The notes below the pieces were generated by a model. That model worked only from the letters and a program-made list of their open reading frames with translations, searched no databases and was not told the DNA's origin. The translations under genes were made by a program, and so were the position numbers. This document shows positions 7,483 through 18,048 of a stretch of 64,000 bases of DNA, piece by piece (position 1 is the stretch's first letter; every line of letters starts with the position of its first letter). Source of the DNA: Hyphomicrobiales bacterium (GTDB taxonomy: Bacteria; Pseudomonadota; Alphaproteobacteria; Rhizobiales; Rhizobiaceae); NCBI GenBank assembly GCA_900470805.1, contig UCCA01000026.1:16590-80589 (forward strand), written 5' to 3'.

Positions 7483-10400
7483 GTGTTTGATACTCTGTTT
7501 GGTTCCGAAGGAGCAAAACGCGACGGTAGCGATGTGTTCGAAGCGCTGCGGAAAGCGGCCAGCGAACGTATCCTGGTGCTTGACGGTGCGATGGGCACGC
7601 AGATCCAGGGACTTGGGTTTGACGAGGATCATTTCCGCGGCGACCGGTTCATCGGCTGCGCCTGCCACCAGAAGGGCAACAACGACCTTCTGATCCTGAC
7701 GCAGCCCGATGCGATCGAGGAAATCCATTACAAATACGCCAAGGCCGGCGCCGACATTCTCGAGACCAACACCTTCTCCTCGACCCGCATCGCGCAGGCC
7801 GATTATGCGATGGAAGGCGAGGTCTATGCGCTGAACAAGGAAGGTGCCGAAGTCGTGCGCCGCGCGGCAATCCGCGCCGAGCGCGAGGATGGCCGCCGCC
7901 GCTTCGTGGCCGGTGCCATCGGCCCGACCAACCGCACCGCTTCCATGTCGCCCGACGTCAACAATCCGGGCTTCCGTGCCGTCGATTTCGACGATCTGCG
8001 CATCGCCTATGGCGAGCAGATCGACGGCCTGATCGATGGCGGCGCCGACATCATCCTGATCGAGACGATCTTCGATACGCTGAACGCCAAGGCGGCGATC
8101 TTTGCCTGCGAGGAGCGCTTCGAGGCTAAGGGCGTGCGCCTGCCTGTCATGATCTCCGGCACGATCACCGACCTTTCCGGCCGCACGCTGTCTGGCCAGA
8201 CGCCGTCGGCGTTCTGGAACTCGGTCCGCCATGCCAACCCGTTCACCATCGGTCTCAATTGCGCGCTCGGCGCCAACGCCATGCGTCCGCACCTGCAGGA
8301 GTTGTCGGGCGTTTCCGACACCTTCATCTGCGCCTATCCGAATGCCGGCCTGCCCAACGAGTTCGGCCAGTACGACGAGACGCCGGAGCTGATGGCGGCG
8401 CAGATCGAGAGCTTTGCACGCGAGGGTCTGGTCAACATCGTCGGCGGCTGCTGCGGCTCGACGCCGGAGCATATCCAGGCGATCGCCGAGGTTGTCGCCA
8501 AGTACAAGCCACGGGAAATTCCCGCGCACCGGCCTTTCATGTCGCTGTCGGGCCTCGAGCCGTTCGAGCTGACCAAGGATATCCCGTTCGTCAACGTCGG
8601 CGAGCGCACCAACGTCACGGGTTCGGCACGGTTCCGCAAGCTGATCACCAATGCCGACTACACGGCGGCGCTCGACGTGGCGCGCGACCAGGTGGAGAAC
8701 GGCGCGCAGATCATCGACATCAACATGGACGAGGGCCTGATCGATTCCGAAAAGGCGATGGTCGAGTTCCTCAACCTGATCGCCGCCGAGCCCGACATCG
8801 CCCGCGTGCCTGTGATGATCGATTCGTCGAAGTTCTCGATCATCGAGTCCGGCCTGAAGCGGGTGCAGGGCAAACCGATCGTCAACTCGATCTCGCTGAA
8901 GGAAGGCGAGGAGAATTTTCTGGCGCAGGCCAAGCTGCTGCATGCCTATGGCGCGGCGGTCGTGGTCATGGCCTTCGACGAGACGGGGCAGGCGGATACC
9001 TACGATCGCAAGGTCGAGATCTGCAGCAGAGCCTACAAACTCCTGACGGAGCAGGCGGGCTTCCCGCCCGAGGACATCATCTTCGATCCGAACGTCTTTG
9101 CCGTCGCCACCGGCATCGAGGAACACAACAATTACGGCGTCGACTTCATCGAGGCGACGCGGACGATCCGTCAGCGCATGCCGCTGGTGCATATCTCAGG
9201 CGGCGTCTCGAACCTCTCCTTCTCGTTCCGCGGCAACGAGCCGGTGCGCGAGGCGATGCACGCCGTGTTCCTCTACCACGCCATCCAGGCGGGCATGGAC
9301 ATGGGCATCGTCAACGCCGGGCAGCTGGCCGTCTACGACAACATCGACCCGGAACTGCGCGAGGCCTGCGAGGACGTGGTGCTGAACCGTCGTCCCGACG
9401 GAACCGAGCGGCTGCTCGAAGTGGCAGAAAAATTCCGTGGTGGGGCGGCGCGCGAAGGCCGCGTGCAGGATCTGTCGTGGCGTGAGTGGACGGTCGAGAA
9501 GCGGCTCGAGCATGCGTTGGTCAACGGTATCACCGAGTATATCGATGCCGATACCGAAGAAGCGCGGCTGAAGGCGGAGCGTCCGCTGCATGTCATCGAG
9601 GGCCCGCTGATGGCCGGCATGAACGTGGTCGGCGACCTGTTCGGTTCGGGCAAGATGTTCCTCCCGCAGGTCGTCAAGTCGGCGCGCGTGATGAAGCAGG
9701 CCGTGGCCGTGCTGCTGCCTTACATGGAAGAGGAAAAGCGCCTCAACGGCGGCGATCAACGCAAGTCGGCCGGCAAGATTCTGATGGCGACCGTCAAGGG
9801 CGACGTGCACGATATCGGCAAGAACATCGTCGGCGTCGTGCTCGCCTGCAACAATTACGAGATCGTCGACCTGGGCGTCATGGTGCCGGCGACGAAGATT
9901 CTCGAGACGGCGGTGGCCGAGAAGGTCGATATCATCGGTCTCTCCGGCCTGATCACGCCGTCGCTTGACGAGATGGTGCATGTCGCGGCCGAAATGGAGC
10001 GTCAGGGTCTGGACCTGCCGCTGTTGATCGGCGGCGCCACGACCAGCCGCGTGCATACGGCGGTGAAGATCCATCCGGGCTACGGCAAGGGACAGACGGT
10101 CTACGTGACGGATGCCAGCCGTGCGGTCGGTGTGGTCTCGTCGCTGCTGTCGCCTGAAAACCGCGATGGCTATATCAGCGATATCCGCGCCGAATATGCC
10201 AAGGTCGCGGCGGCGCATGCTCGTAGCGAAGCGGAAAAGGTCCGCCTGCCGCTGGCGCGCGCCCGCGAAAATGCACACAAGGTCGATTGGTCGGCCTATA
10301 CGCCCGGCAAGCCGAGCTTCCTCGGCACCAAGGTGTTCGAAGACTACGATCTGGCGACGTTGGCCGAGTACATCGACTGGACGCCGTTCTTCCAGACCTG

Positions 10401-11256
10401 GGAGCTGAAGGGTCGCTATCCCGCCATTCTCGAGGACGAGAAGCAGGGCGAGGCGGCACGCGCACTGTGGGCCGATGCGCAGGCGATGCTGAAGAAGATC
10501 ATCGACGAAAAGTGGTTCCGCCCGCGCGCCGTGATCGGCTTCTGGCCGGCCGGTGCCGTTGGCGACGATATCAAGCTGTTCAAGGACGACAGCCGCAAGG
10601 AGGAACTCGCGACCTTCTTCACGCTGCGCCAGCAGCTGTCGAAGCGTGATGGGCGCCCGAACGTGGCGCTGTCGGACTTCGTGGCGCCGGTCGATAGCGG
10701 TTGCCAAGATTATGTCGGCGGCTTCGTGGTCACGGCGGGTATCGAGGAAGTGGCGATTGCCGAGCGCTTCGAGCGGTCCAACGACGACTACTCGTCGATC
10801 CTGGTCAAGGCGCTGGCCGATCGCTTCGCGGAAGCCTTTGCCGAGCGCATGCATGAAGAGGTTCGACGCGAGTACTGGGGTTATGCCAAGGGCGAGGCCT
10901 TCAACAAGGATCAGCTGATCACCGAGGAATATGCTGGTATCCGCCCGGCGCCCGGTTATCCCGCGCAGCCCGACCATACCGAAAAGAAGACGCTGTTCTC
11001 GCTGCTCGACGCCGAGAATGCCGCCGATGTGACGCTAACGGAGAGCTATGCGATGTGGCCGGGCTCGTCGGTCTCGGGCATCTATATCGGCCATCCCGAC
11101 AGCTACTACTTCGGCGTTGCCAAGGTGGAGCGCGATCAGGTCGAGGACTATGCCGGCCGCAAGGGCATGGAAATCCGCGAGGTCGAGCGTTGGCTCGGGC
11201 CGGTGCTGAACTATGTACCGGCCAAGCCGCGCGAGGATGTCGAGGACGCGGCCTGA
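7483..11256 (+). CDS. metH: Cobalamin-dependent methionine synthase MetH
   Basis: 1257 residues, the usual full length. It transfers a methyl group from 5-methyltetrahydrofolate to homocysteine through methylcobalamin. Domains in order: homocysteine-binding barrel (zinc ligands Cys260, Cys323 and Cys324, the last two in GGCCGST); pterin-binding barrel beginning near FVNVGERTNVTGS; helical cap and B12-binding domain with the cobalt-ligand His776 in GDVHDIGKNIVG; and a C-terminal reactivation domain with the AdoMet-binding motif RPAPGY at 1154-1159. The GTG at 7483 has an aaggag seven bases upstream and matches the usual rhizobial N-terminus; an ATG at 7462 precedes that ribosome-binding site and is less likely. 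A palindromic operator lies upstream. Confidence 0.97.
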   Translation: MFDTLFGSEGAKRDGSDVFEALRKAASERILVLDGAMGTQIQGLGFDEDHFRGDRFIGCACHQKGNNDLLILTQPDAIEEIHYKYAKAGADILETNTFSSTRIAQADYAMEGEVYALNKEGAEVVRRAAIRAEREDGRRRFVAGAIGPTNRTASMSPDVNNPGFRAVDFDDLRIAYGEQIDGLIDGGADIILIETIFDTLNAKAAIFACEERFEAKGVRLPVMISGTITDLSGRTLSGQTPSAFWNSVRHANPFTIGLNCALGANAMRPHLQELSGVSDTFICAYPNAGLPNEFGQYDETPELMAAQIESFAREGLVNIVGGCCGSTPEHIQAIAEVVAKYKPREIPAHRPFMSLSGLEPFELTKDIPFVNVGERTNVTGSARFRKLITNADYTAALDVARDQVENGAQIIDINMDEGLIDSEKAMVEFLNLIAAEPDIARVPVMIDSSKFSIIESGLKRVQGKPIVNSISLKEGEENFLAQAKLLHAYGAAVVVMAFDETGQADTYDRKVEICSRAYKLLTEQAGFPPEDIIFDPNVFAVATGIEEHNNYGVDFIEATRTIRQRMPLVHISGGVSNLSFSFRGNEPVREAMHAVFLYHAIQAGMDMGIVNAGQLAVYDNIDPELREACEDVVLNRRPDGTERLLEVAEKFRGGAAREGRVQDLSWREWTVEKRLEHALVNGITEYIDADTEEARLKAERPLHVIEGPLMAGMNVVGDLFGSGKMFLPQVVKSARVMKQAVAVLLPYMEEEKRLNGGDQRKSAGKILMATVKGDVHDIGKNIVGVVLACNNYEIVDLGVMVPATKILETAVAEKVDIIGLSGLITPSLDEMVHVAAEMERQGLDLPLLIGGATTSRVHTAVKIHPGYGKGQTVYVTDASRAVGVVSSLLSPENRDGYISDIRAEYAKVAAAHARSEAEKVRLPLARARENAHKVDWSAYTPGKPSFLGTKVFEDYDLATLAEYIDWTPFFQTWELKGRYPAILEDEKQGEAARALWADAQAMLKKIIDEKWFRPRAVIGFWPAGAVGDDIKLFKDDSRKEELATFFTLRQQLSKRDGRPNVALSDFVAPVDSGCQDYVGGFVVTAGIEEVAIAERFERSNDDYSSILVKALADRFAEAFAERMHEEVRREYWGYAKGEAFNKDQLITEEYAGIRPAPGYPAQPDHTEKKTLFSLLDAENAADVTLTESYAMWPGSSVSGIYIGHPDSYYFGVAKVERDQVEDYAGRKGMEIREVERWLGPVLNYVPAKPREDVEDAA

Positions 11257-11298
11257 TCGGTCGCGTCTTGATGAACTGATTCAAGGTGTGGAGAAAAT

Positions 11299-11335
11299 GA
11301 TTCAGGAATGGCGGCCAAGCTGCTGATCCTGAATC
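11299..11335. terminator. Hairpin between convergent metH and PP2C-like gene
   Basis: GATTCAGGA (11299-11307) pairs perfectly with TCCTGAATC (11327-11335). The stem lies in the 95-bp gap where the two genes converge. There is no T-run after it on either strand, so termination may depend on Rho or the hairpin may only stabilise the 3' end. Confidence 0.4.
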
Positions 11336-11351
11336 GAAAATCGGTCTCTGT

Positions 11352-12221
11352 TCAGGCGGTCAGTTCGACCAGGATCGCGGTCGTGTCGTCGCTCTGCTTG
11401 AAGCGGGGATAGCGCAGGCCTTCCGGATCCGTCTCGCGCTCGAAGCGGCGCAGCTCTTCGATCATCGGGGAGAGGCCCTTGTCGAGGGCTGTGCGCACCA
11501 GGCTTGCCGCATCGTAAGCCTTATAGAGAACAACGAGATCGGCAAAGCCGTCGCTGCAGACGATGGCGTGGGCCTTGCCCGCGATCAGCAAATCTTCCGA
11601 AACGAGATGATCGGCCGCTTCCGGCACGAGGCCAAGCGTCCAGATGCCGCCAGGCGTGTTCTGGGTTTCGCGATGCCTGCGCAACGCCGCCAGCGTTTCA
11701 CCATCTCCGAGTGCACCGCCGCCCTTGGTAATGCCGCCGGTGCGGGCGATGTGGCTCCGCGCGTGTTCCTGCTCACGGGTGAAAGCGTCCGGGATGGCTG
11801 TTTGCATGCCGGCGGTGCCATCCGCGTTCAGCAGGAATACGCAGGAATCGCCGAGGCCGTAGAAGCGGAAGCCGGTGCGCGTTGCGTGCAGCATGGCGAA
11901 GGCCGAGAGCGGCCAGGCGTAGCGCGGGACTTCAGGGTGGCTGCCGAGGAATTCGCGTTTGGCGTCGAGCGAGACGGTGCGGGCGATGTCCGAGATGGCG
12001 GTGTCACGGGTGATGTGCCTGGTGAAACCTTCGGCGAAGCGGGCGGCGATCCAGGCGGCGTCGCTGCCTTCAGGGTCGATATACTGGTGGTCGCCAAGAC
12101 CTGTGGCGCCGTCGATCACGAAGGCGGCGGCCTCGTTGTGGCCGTAGCGGTCGTCGTTTGGCTTGGCCGGGTTGCCTGGTGTGGAGAGCGCGTCGAGGAC
12201 GGTGATTTGCGGGTTGGGCAT
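11352..12221 (-). CDS. PP2C-family protein phosphatase-like protein
   Basis: 289 residues. Metal-binding and fold motifs of PP2C are recognisable but atypical: NDDRYGHN near residue 20, VIDGATGLGD in place of the usual VxDGxGG, and the C-terminal SDDTTAILVEL that provides the last metal aspartate. It is expected to be a cytosolic Mn/Mg-dependent serine/threonine phosphatase, or a relative acting on another phospho-substrate. The ATG at 12221 has gaggaag eight bases upstream; a start at 12269 would precede it. It follows the MHS transporter on the same strand, but a strong terminator separates them. Confidence 0.78.
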   Translation of the reverse strand: MPNPQITVLDALSTPGNPAKPNDDRYGHNEAAAFVIDGATGLGDHQYIDPEGSDAAWIAARFAEGFTRHITRDTAISDIARTVSLDAKREFLGSHPEVPRYAWPLSAFAMLHATRTGFRFYGLGDSCVFLLNADGTAGMQTAIPDAFTREQEHARSHIARTGGITKGGGALGDGETLAALRRHRETQNTPGGIWTLGLVPEAADHLVSEDLLIAGKAHAIVCSDGFADLVVLYKAYDAASLVRTALDKGLSPMIEELRRFERETDPEGLRYPRFKQSDDTTAILVELTA

Positions 12222-12292
12222 GGGGCTGGCACTTCCTCGTCGGTCCGGCGCGCGTCTCATGTCCGGCATGGCCGGTGGCGGGAACGCAGCGC

Positions 12293-12322
12293 AATAAAAA
12301 GCCGGGCGATTTGGCGCCCGGC
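12293..12322 (-). terminator. Rho-independent terminator of the MHS transporter gene
   Basis: On the minus strand GCCGGGCG pairs with CGCCCGGC around a six-base loop and is followed by TTTTTATT. It begins about 16 bp after the transporter stop codon, which is the classical arrangement. Confidence 0.88.
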
Positions 12323-12337
12323 TTACTCTGTCTTGAT

Positions 12338-13681
12338 TCAGGCGCCGGCGGCAAGCCGCTGGTTGAGTTCCTCGATGCCGACCTCGGCCTCGACCGTATC
12401 TCCCTTTATCAGCAGATAGATGCCGAGCACGAAGGCGAGTGCGGCGATGAACAGCAGGTAATAGGCATGCGCCATCGGGTTCAGCGGCAACAACGAGGCG
12501 ACCGCCAGCGGCGTCAGTCCGCCGAAGATGGCGTAGGAGACGTTGTAGGAAAACGACAGGCCGGTGAAGCGGACGCGGGCCGGGAAGGCGCGGACCATGA
12601 CATAGGGCACGGCACCGACGAGGCCGACCGACAGGCCCATGATCGCGTAGAGCACGAACAGTACCGTCAGCGATACCGCCGCATAGCTGTAGAAGGTGAA
12701 GGTGGCAGCGCCGAAGAAGATGCTGGCGACGATGAAGAACCGGCCGGAGCCGACCTTGTCGACGATGGCGCCGGCCGCCGCCGTGCCGAAGATCAGGAAC
12801 AGCGTGCCGAAGCTGGTGGCGGCGAGCGATTGCTGCGCGGTGTAGCCGTAGAGCTTCTGCAGGAAGGTCGCGGTCATCAGCGTGGTGACGACGATGCCGG
12901 CCGAGAGGATCCAGGTAAGCAGCATCGAGATGACGACGCCGCGCGGATAATCGCGCAGTACGGTCTTCAACGGCAGTTCGCGTGCCAGCGAGCGGCTTTG
13001 CTTCATCTCGGCAAAGATCGGCGTTTCCTGCAGCCAGCGACGGAGATAGACGGCGACGAGGCCAAAGATGCCGCCGAGGAAGAAGGGGATGCGCCAGGCG
13101 TAGCCGGCGACGTCCTCAGGCGTGAACACCGAGTTGATGATGGTGGCGATGAAGGAGCCGAGCAGGATGCCGAGCGTCAGGCCGGAGCAGAGGAAGCCGC
13201 AGGCGAAACCGACGCGGCGGAAGGGCACGTGTTCGGCGACGAAAGTCCATGCACCCGGTACTTCGCCGCCGATGGCCGCACCCTGCAGCACGCGCATGAG
13301 GATGAGCAGGATCGGCGCGGCGATGCCGATTGTGGCGTAGGTCGGCATGGCGGCCATGCCGAGGGTGGAGAGCGCCATCAGCATGAGCGAGAAGGCAAAG
13401 ACCCGCTTGCGGCCGAACATGTCGCCGAAATGCGCCAGCACGATACCGCCGATCGGGCGCACGAGGTAGCCGGCCGCGAATATGCCGAAGGTCTGGATGG
13501 TCACCAGCCAGTCGGGCATGTCGGGCGGGAAGAACAGGTGGCCGATGACCGAGGCAAAGAAGACGAAGATGATGAAGTCGTAGAACTCCAGCGCGCCGCC
13601 CAGGGCCGATAGGCCGAGCGTCTTGAAATCCTGGGTGGTGAGGCGGCGCGGGGCCGCTGATGGTGTGGTGGTCGGGGACAT
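12338..13681 (-). CDS. MHS-family (metabolite:H+ symporter) MFS transporter
   Basis: 447 residues with twelve hydrophobic segments. The N-terminal pattern SALGGALEFYDFIIFVFFA and the loop HFGDMFGRKRVF (the MFS motif A) place it in the MHS branch, together with ProP- and KgtP-like proton symporters for organic acids, osmolytes or amino acids. The ATG at 13681 is chosen over the one at 13729 because conserved sequence starts shortly after it. The substrate cannot be deduced. It has its own terminator. Confidence 0.88.
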   Translation of the reverse strand: MSPTTTPSAAPRRLTTQDFKTLGLSALGGALEFYDFIIFVFFASVIGHLFFPPDMPDWLVTIQTFGIFAAGYLVRPIGGIVLAHFGDMFGRKRVFAFSLMLMALSTLGMAAMPTYATIGIAAPILLILMRVLQGAAIGGEVPGAWTFVAEHVPFRRVGFACGFLCSGLTLGILLGSFIATIINSVFTPEDVAGYAWRIPFFLGGIFGLVAVYLRRWLQETPIFAEMKQSRSLARELPLKTVLRDYPRGVVISMLLTWILSAGIVVTTLMTATFLQKLYGYTAQQSLAATSFGTLFLIFGTAAAGAIVDKVGSGRFFIVASIFFGAATFTFYSYAAVSLTVLFVLYAIMGLSVGLVGAVPYVMVRAFPARVRFTGLSFSYNVSYAIFGGLTPLAVASLLPLNPMAHAYYLLFIAALAFVLGIYLLIKGDTVEAEVGIEELNQRLAAGA

Positions 13682-14118
13682 AAGGCGGGCTTCTTGCGAT
13701 AAGGCTTCGGTTGGCCCGTCGTCGCGCAATGGGGTTGGGATTTCAAGTAATTTCTGGTGGTGGGTGCTCGTTGGCCGTTGAACGGAAATGCATGTGTGTC
13801 ATGGCGGCCCGGACTCGCGGCCTGCCGTCAATGACGGCCGGGATGTATTGAGATGTCGCAGATCGTGTTTGCGGTTATGTGCGAGCATCACCAACGTTGA
13901 AACGGCTGCTTCGTCAGCAGATCCTCGGCACAAGGCCGAGGATGACGACAAAATTAAATGTCTCGCCACTAAGCTATTGATAGAGAAGCAATAATATTCT
14001 CTCGACGTCATCCTCGGCCTTGTGCCGAGGATCTAAGCACGTTGCCACACATGCTACGTTGGTGGCTGCAGTCATAGTAGCAACCTAGGCGCCGCCCGTT
14101 ACCGGCGCCCCCCAACCA
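13682..14118. other. 437-bp intergenic region holding a repeat element
   Basis: No open reading frame here looks genuine. The main content is the perfect inverted repeat at 13919-14034. The left part (13790-13860) is less ordered and has another imperfect GC-rich palindrome around gcggcctgccgtcaatgacggccg. The promoter of the MHS gene must lie at its left edge, and the 3' end of the ABC operon at its right. Confidence 0.6.
13919..14034. repeat. Perfect 29-bp inverted repeat, rhizobial intergenic element
   Basis: The 29 bases at 13919-13947 are the exact reverse complement of those at 14006-14034. Each arm contains ATCCTCGGC..GCCGAGGAT, itself a palindrome. The 58-bp spacer is AT-rich, unlike the rest of the window, and has its own small hairpin (gagaa...ttctc). 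This is the common rhizobial intergenic mosaic type of repeat. It may end transcription in both directions or be a non-autonomous mobile element; the sequence does not decide. Confidence 0.8.
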
Positions 14119-15180
<1,062 letters not shown>

Positions 15181-15194
15181 GAAAACCAGATACC

Positions 15195-15983
15195 TTACGA
15201 CTTGGCCGGAGCGGCTCGGTGGAAGCGGGAGACGAGTTGAAGCAGGCCCATGCTGAGCCATGTGATCGAGAAGGCGATAACCGCCAGGGCCGACGGTTCA
15301 TAGGCGCGGTTGGCGCCGACGAGCTGCAGGTAGGGGCCGAAAGCCGGACGGTTGAGCAGCGCCGCCATGGTGAATTCGCCCATGACGATGGCGAGCGTGA
15401 TGAAGGCGCCGGAGAGCACGCCGCTCATGACGTTCGGGAAGATGCACTTGAACATGATGGTCGTCCAACTGGCGCCAAGGCTCTCGGCCGCTTCCGTCAG
15501 TGTACGCACGTCGATGGCGCGCATGGCGGTATCGACGGCGCGATACATGTAGGGCAGCGACAGCGTGATGTAGGAGAACATCAGGAGAATGTTGGTGCCC
15601 GTCGTGGTGCCGGTCAGCGGCACGATCGACGACGAGTTGTACATGCGGAGATAGCCGAAGACGATGACGATCGCCGGAATGACCAGCGGCAGCAGCGTGA
15701 TGAACTCGACCACCGGGCGGATCTGCGGCAGGCGCAGGCGGACCCAATAGGCGGTTGGAACGACGAGCAGCATGCCAAAGACGATGGTCAGCAGCGCCAT
15801 CAGCATCGAATAGCCGAAAGTCTCGCGGAACTGCGGCTCGGAAAACACCGAGGCATAGGCATCGAAACTGTAGACGCCGCGACGCATGCGCAGCGAGAAC
15901 TCGATGGTGGCGATCAGCGGCAGGATGAAATAGATCGCGCCAATCGCAATGGCGATCCAGGCTCCAAGGCGTGATGTCTTCAT
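15195..15983 (-). CDS. ABC transporter permease (PotC-like)
   Basis: 262 residues with about six membrane segments and an EAA loop (EAAESLGASWTT). The ATG at 15983 overlaps the stop codon of the preceding permease by ATGA, showing translational coupling. A longer reading to 16301 is an out-of-frame extension over the neighbouring gene and is rejected. It pairs with the upstream permease to form the channel of the importer encoded between 14119 and 18048. Confidence 0.9.
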   Translation of the reverse strand: MKTSRLGAWIAIAIGAIYFILPLIATIEFSLRMRRGVYSFDAYASVFSEPQFRETFGYSMLMALLTIVFGMLLVVPTAYWVRLRLPQIRPVVEFITLLPLVIPAIVIVFGYLRMYNSSSIVPLTGTTTGTNILLMFSYITLSLPYMYRAVDTAMRAIDVRTLTEAAESLGASWTTIMFKCIFPNVMSGVLSGAFITLAIVMGEFTMAALLNRPAFGPYLQLVGANRAYEPSALAVIAFSITWLSMGLLQLVSRFHRAAPAKS

Positions 15984-16873
15984 TTTTGCCACCGTTCGGC
16001 GCGCATGCGCAGGAGGATGTAAAGGAGGTTGGACAGGCCGGTGATGACAATCATGCCGAGCGCCAGCGCATAGCCGAGATTGGCATTGTGCAGCACGTCG
16101 CCGCGGATCTGGGCGTAGAGCAGGATCGGCACGATATTGAGTGAGCTGCCGGTCAGCGCATAGGCCGTGGCGATGGCGCCGAAGGCGTTGGCGAACAGCA
16201 GCAGCGTCGTGCCCATCAGGCTTGGCCAGAGGATCGGGAAAGCGACCATGCGCCAGTACTGGCCGTTGGTGGCGCCGAGAATGGAGGCTGCTTCCTTCCA
16301 CTCCTTCTTCATGCCGTCCAGCGCCGGCGTCAGGATCAGCACCATCAGCGGGATCTGGAAGTACATGTAGGTGAGGGTGAGGCCCATGAAGCTGAGCAAA
16401 TTGAAGCCGGTCGAATAGAGATTGAAGCCGAACCAGTCGCGCATCAGCACGGTGACGAGGCCGGTGCGGCCAAGCGTGGCGAGGAAGGCGAAGGCGAGCG
16501 GCACGCCGGCGAAATTCGAAGCAACGCCCGAGAAGGTCAAAAGGCCGGAGCGGACCCAGGTCGGCAAGCCGCCGAGGACGATTGCCCAGGCGAGAAAGAA
16601 GCCGATGAGGGCGCCGCCGAGCGCCGATGCCACCGAGACCTTAATGCTGATCCAGTAGGCGCTGAGGATCGTCGGCGTGAACAGGTCGGCGATGTTCTTG
16701 AGCGTCAGATCACCGTCCGGCGTCAGGAATGCGCCTGCAACCAGATAAAGCGTCGGTATGATGAGAAACATCGCGGCGAAGATCATAAACGGCGCGATGC
16801 CGAGCCAGTCTATGACCCTGTCGCGGTTTATCAGGGACGTGGAGCCGGCCACGGATGTTGAAACAGTGCTCAT
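15980..16873 (-). CDS. ABC transporter permease (PotB-like)
   Basis: 297 residues. Hydrophobic segments begin at about residue 24 (GIAPFMIFAAMFLIIPTLYL), and an EAA loop EAASILGATNGQYWRM is present. It is the first permease after the binding-protein gene, separated from it by a GC-rich stem-loop. It belongs to the polyamine/iron/thiamine class of importers by its permease type and the type of binding protein encoded upstream. Confidence 0.9.
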   Translation of the reverse strand: MSTVSTSVAGSTSLINRDRVIDWLGIAPFMIFAAMFLIIPTLYLVAGAFLTPDGDLTLKNIADLFTPTILSAYWISIKVSVASALGGALIGFFLAWAIVLGGLPTWVRSGLLTFSGVASNFAGVPLAFAFLATLGRTGLVTVLMRDWFGFNLYSTGFNLLSFMGLTLTYMYFQIPLMVLILTPALDGMKKEWKEAASILGATNGQYWRMVAFPILWPSLMGTTLLLFANAFGAIATAYALTGSSLNIVPILLYAQIRGDVLHNANLGYALALGMIVITGLSNLLYILLRMRAERWQK

Positions 16874-16906
16874 AAAACGACAGCCTTATCGGGCAACAGG
16901 AGGAAA

Positions 16907-16930
16907 CCCCTCCGCCGTCAGGCGGAGGGG
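16907..16930 (-). terminator. Intercistronic stem-loop after the binding-protein gene
   Basis: CCCCTCCGCC and GGCGGAGGGG form a perfect 10-bp stem around a four-base loop, 15 bp after the binding-protein stop codon. On the minus strand it is followed by only TTT. In ABC operons such a stem usually protects the binding-protein message from 3' decay and lowers permease expression, which fits the need for excess binding protein. Confidence 0.75.
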
Positions 16931-16944
16931 TCGTGCGTCAGATG

Positions 16945-18048
16945 TTACTTGACGTTTGCGCCAACGACGCTGTCCCACTTGGTGGTGATGGCGGTCTTGC
17001 CGGCAGCCTGCTCGTCGAGCGTCGGGAAGACAGCCTTTTCATAGGCAGCAGCCGGAGGCAGCTTGTCGAGAAGTTCCTGCGGGATCTTCTTGTTGGCAGC
17101 CAGATCGTTGAAGCGGATCGGGTGGCAATAGCCCTTCAGCCAACCGAGCTGACCTTCGTCCGAATAGAGGTATTCCATCCAGAGCTTGGCAGCGTTCGGG
17201 TGTGGTGCAAATGCCGAGATCGCCTGGACGTAAACACCGGCGTTGACGCCCGATGCCGGAACGACGACTTCAACCGGCGGGTTGCCCTTGAGCGTGTCGC
17301 GCCAGGACAGGCCGTTGTAGTCCCATGCGATGACGATCGGGGTCGAGCCCTGTGCCAGCGAAGCGGACTTGCCGATAACAGGAACGAGGTTGCCTGCCTT
17401 GTTGAGTTCGCCGAAGTAGGCGAGACCGGCTTCACCAGCCTTGGTCGCATCCTTTTCACCGGTCGCGATACCGGCGGCGTAGACAGCCTGGACGGCCTGG
17501 TTGGAAGCGCGCGGGTCACCGGCGAGAGCGATCGAGTTCGCGTAGTCCGACTTCTTCAGGTCGGCCCAGTCCTTCGGAACGTCCTTGACGATGTCGGTGT
17601 TCACGACGAAGGAGAGAACGCCATAGTAATCGCCGTACCAGTAGCCGTCGGCATCCTTGGCGCTATCAGGGATCGAAGCCCAGGTCGAAACCTTGTAAGG
17701 CTGGATCAGGCCGTCGGCCTTGGCGGACGGACCGAAGGAGAGGCCGACGTCGATGACGTCAGGAGCCTGCGGGCCGGTGTTGCCCTTGTTGGCCTTGATC
17801 GCTTCGATTTCGTCGCCCGAACCGGCATCCGGGTTCAGCTCGTTCACTTCGAGGCCGTACTTCGCCTTGAAGCCGGCGATGACTTCGCCGTAGCCGCACC
17901 AGTCATGCGGAAGAGCGATGGTGGTCAGCGTGCCTTCCTTCTTGGCGGCAGCGATGAGTTCGGCGCTTGGCTCGGCAGCGGCAATCGCGGTGGACGCCAC
18001 AACGATTGCTGTAGAGAGCGAGAGCAGTCGAGAAAGATTAGAGATCAC
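16945..18048 (-). CDS. ABC transporter periplasmic substrate-binding protein
   Basis: 367 residues. The start is a GTG at 18048 with aaggagaa six bases upstream; the reading upstream to 18171 has no ribosome-binding site. A Sec signal peptide covers about residues 1-24, with likely cleavage after IAAAE or AIAA. The mature protein has the pattern of the PotD/AfuA-like class (KKEGTLTTIALPHDWCGYGEVI near the start, YGDYYGVLSFVVNTD in the middle). Two cysteines are seen in the mature part. The ligand is not readable; neighbouring genes for a GS-like ligase and dehydrogenases suggest an amine or amino alcohol (inference). Confidence 0.9.
   Translation of the reverse strand: MISNLSRLLSLSTAIVVASTAIAAAEPSAELIAAAKKEGTLTTIALPHDWCGYGEVIAGFKAKYGLEVNELNPDAGSGDEIEAIKANKGNTGPQAPDVIDVGLSFGPSAKADGLIQPYKVSTWASIPDSAKDADGYWYGDYYGVLSFVVNTDIVKDVPKDWADLKKSDYANSIALAGDPRASNQAVQAVYAAGIATGEKDATKAGEAGLAYFGELNKAGNLVPVIGKSASLAQGSTPIVIAWDYNGLSWRDTLKGNPPVEVVVPASGVNAGVYVQAISAFAPHPNAAKLWMEYLYSDEGQLGWLKGYCHPIRFNDLAANKKIPQELLDKLPPAAAYEKAVFPTLDEQAAGKTAITTKWDSVVGANVK

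Noticed and set aside
7468..9192. 574-codon minus-strand frame inside metH
   Set aside because: Antisense shadow of a GC-rich gene; metH motifs on the plus strand are complete.
9196..10977. 593-codon minus-strand frame inside metH
   Set aside because: Same reason; composition typical of antisense frames.
12275..13612. 445-codon plus-strand frame across the MHS transporter
   Set aside because: Asp/Glu/Arg/Gln-rich shadow; the minus strand encodes a transporter with clear motifs.
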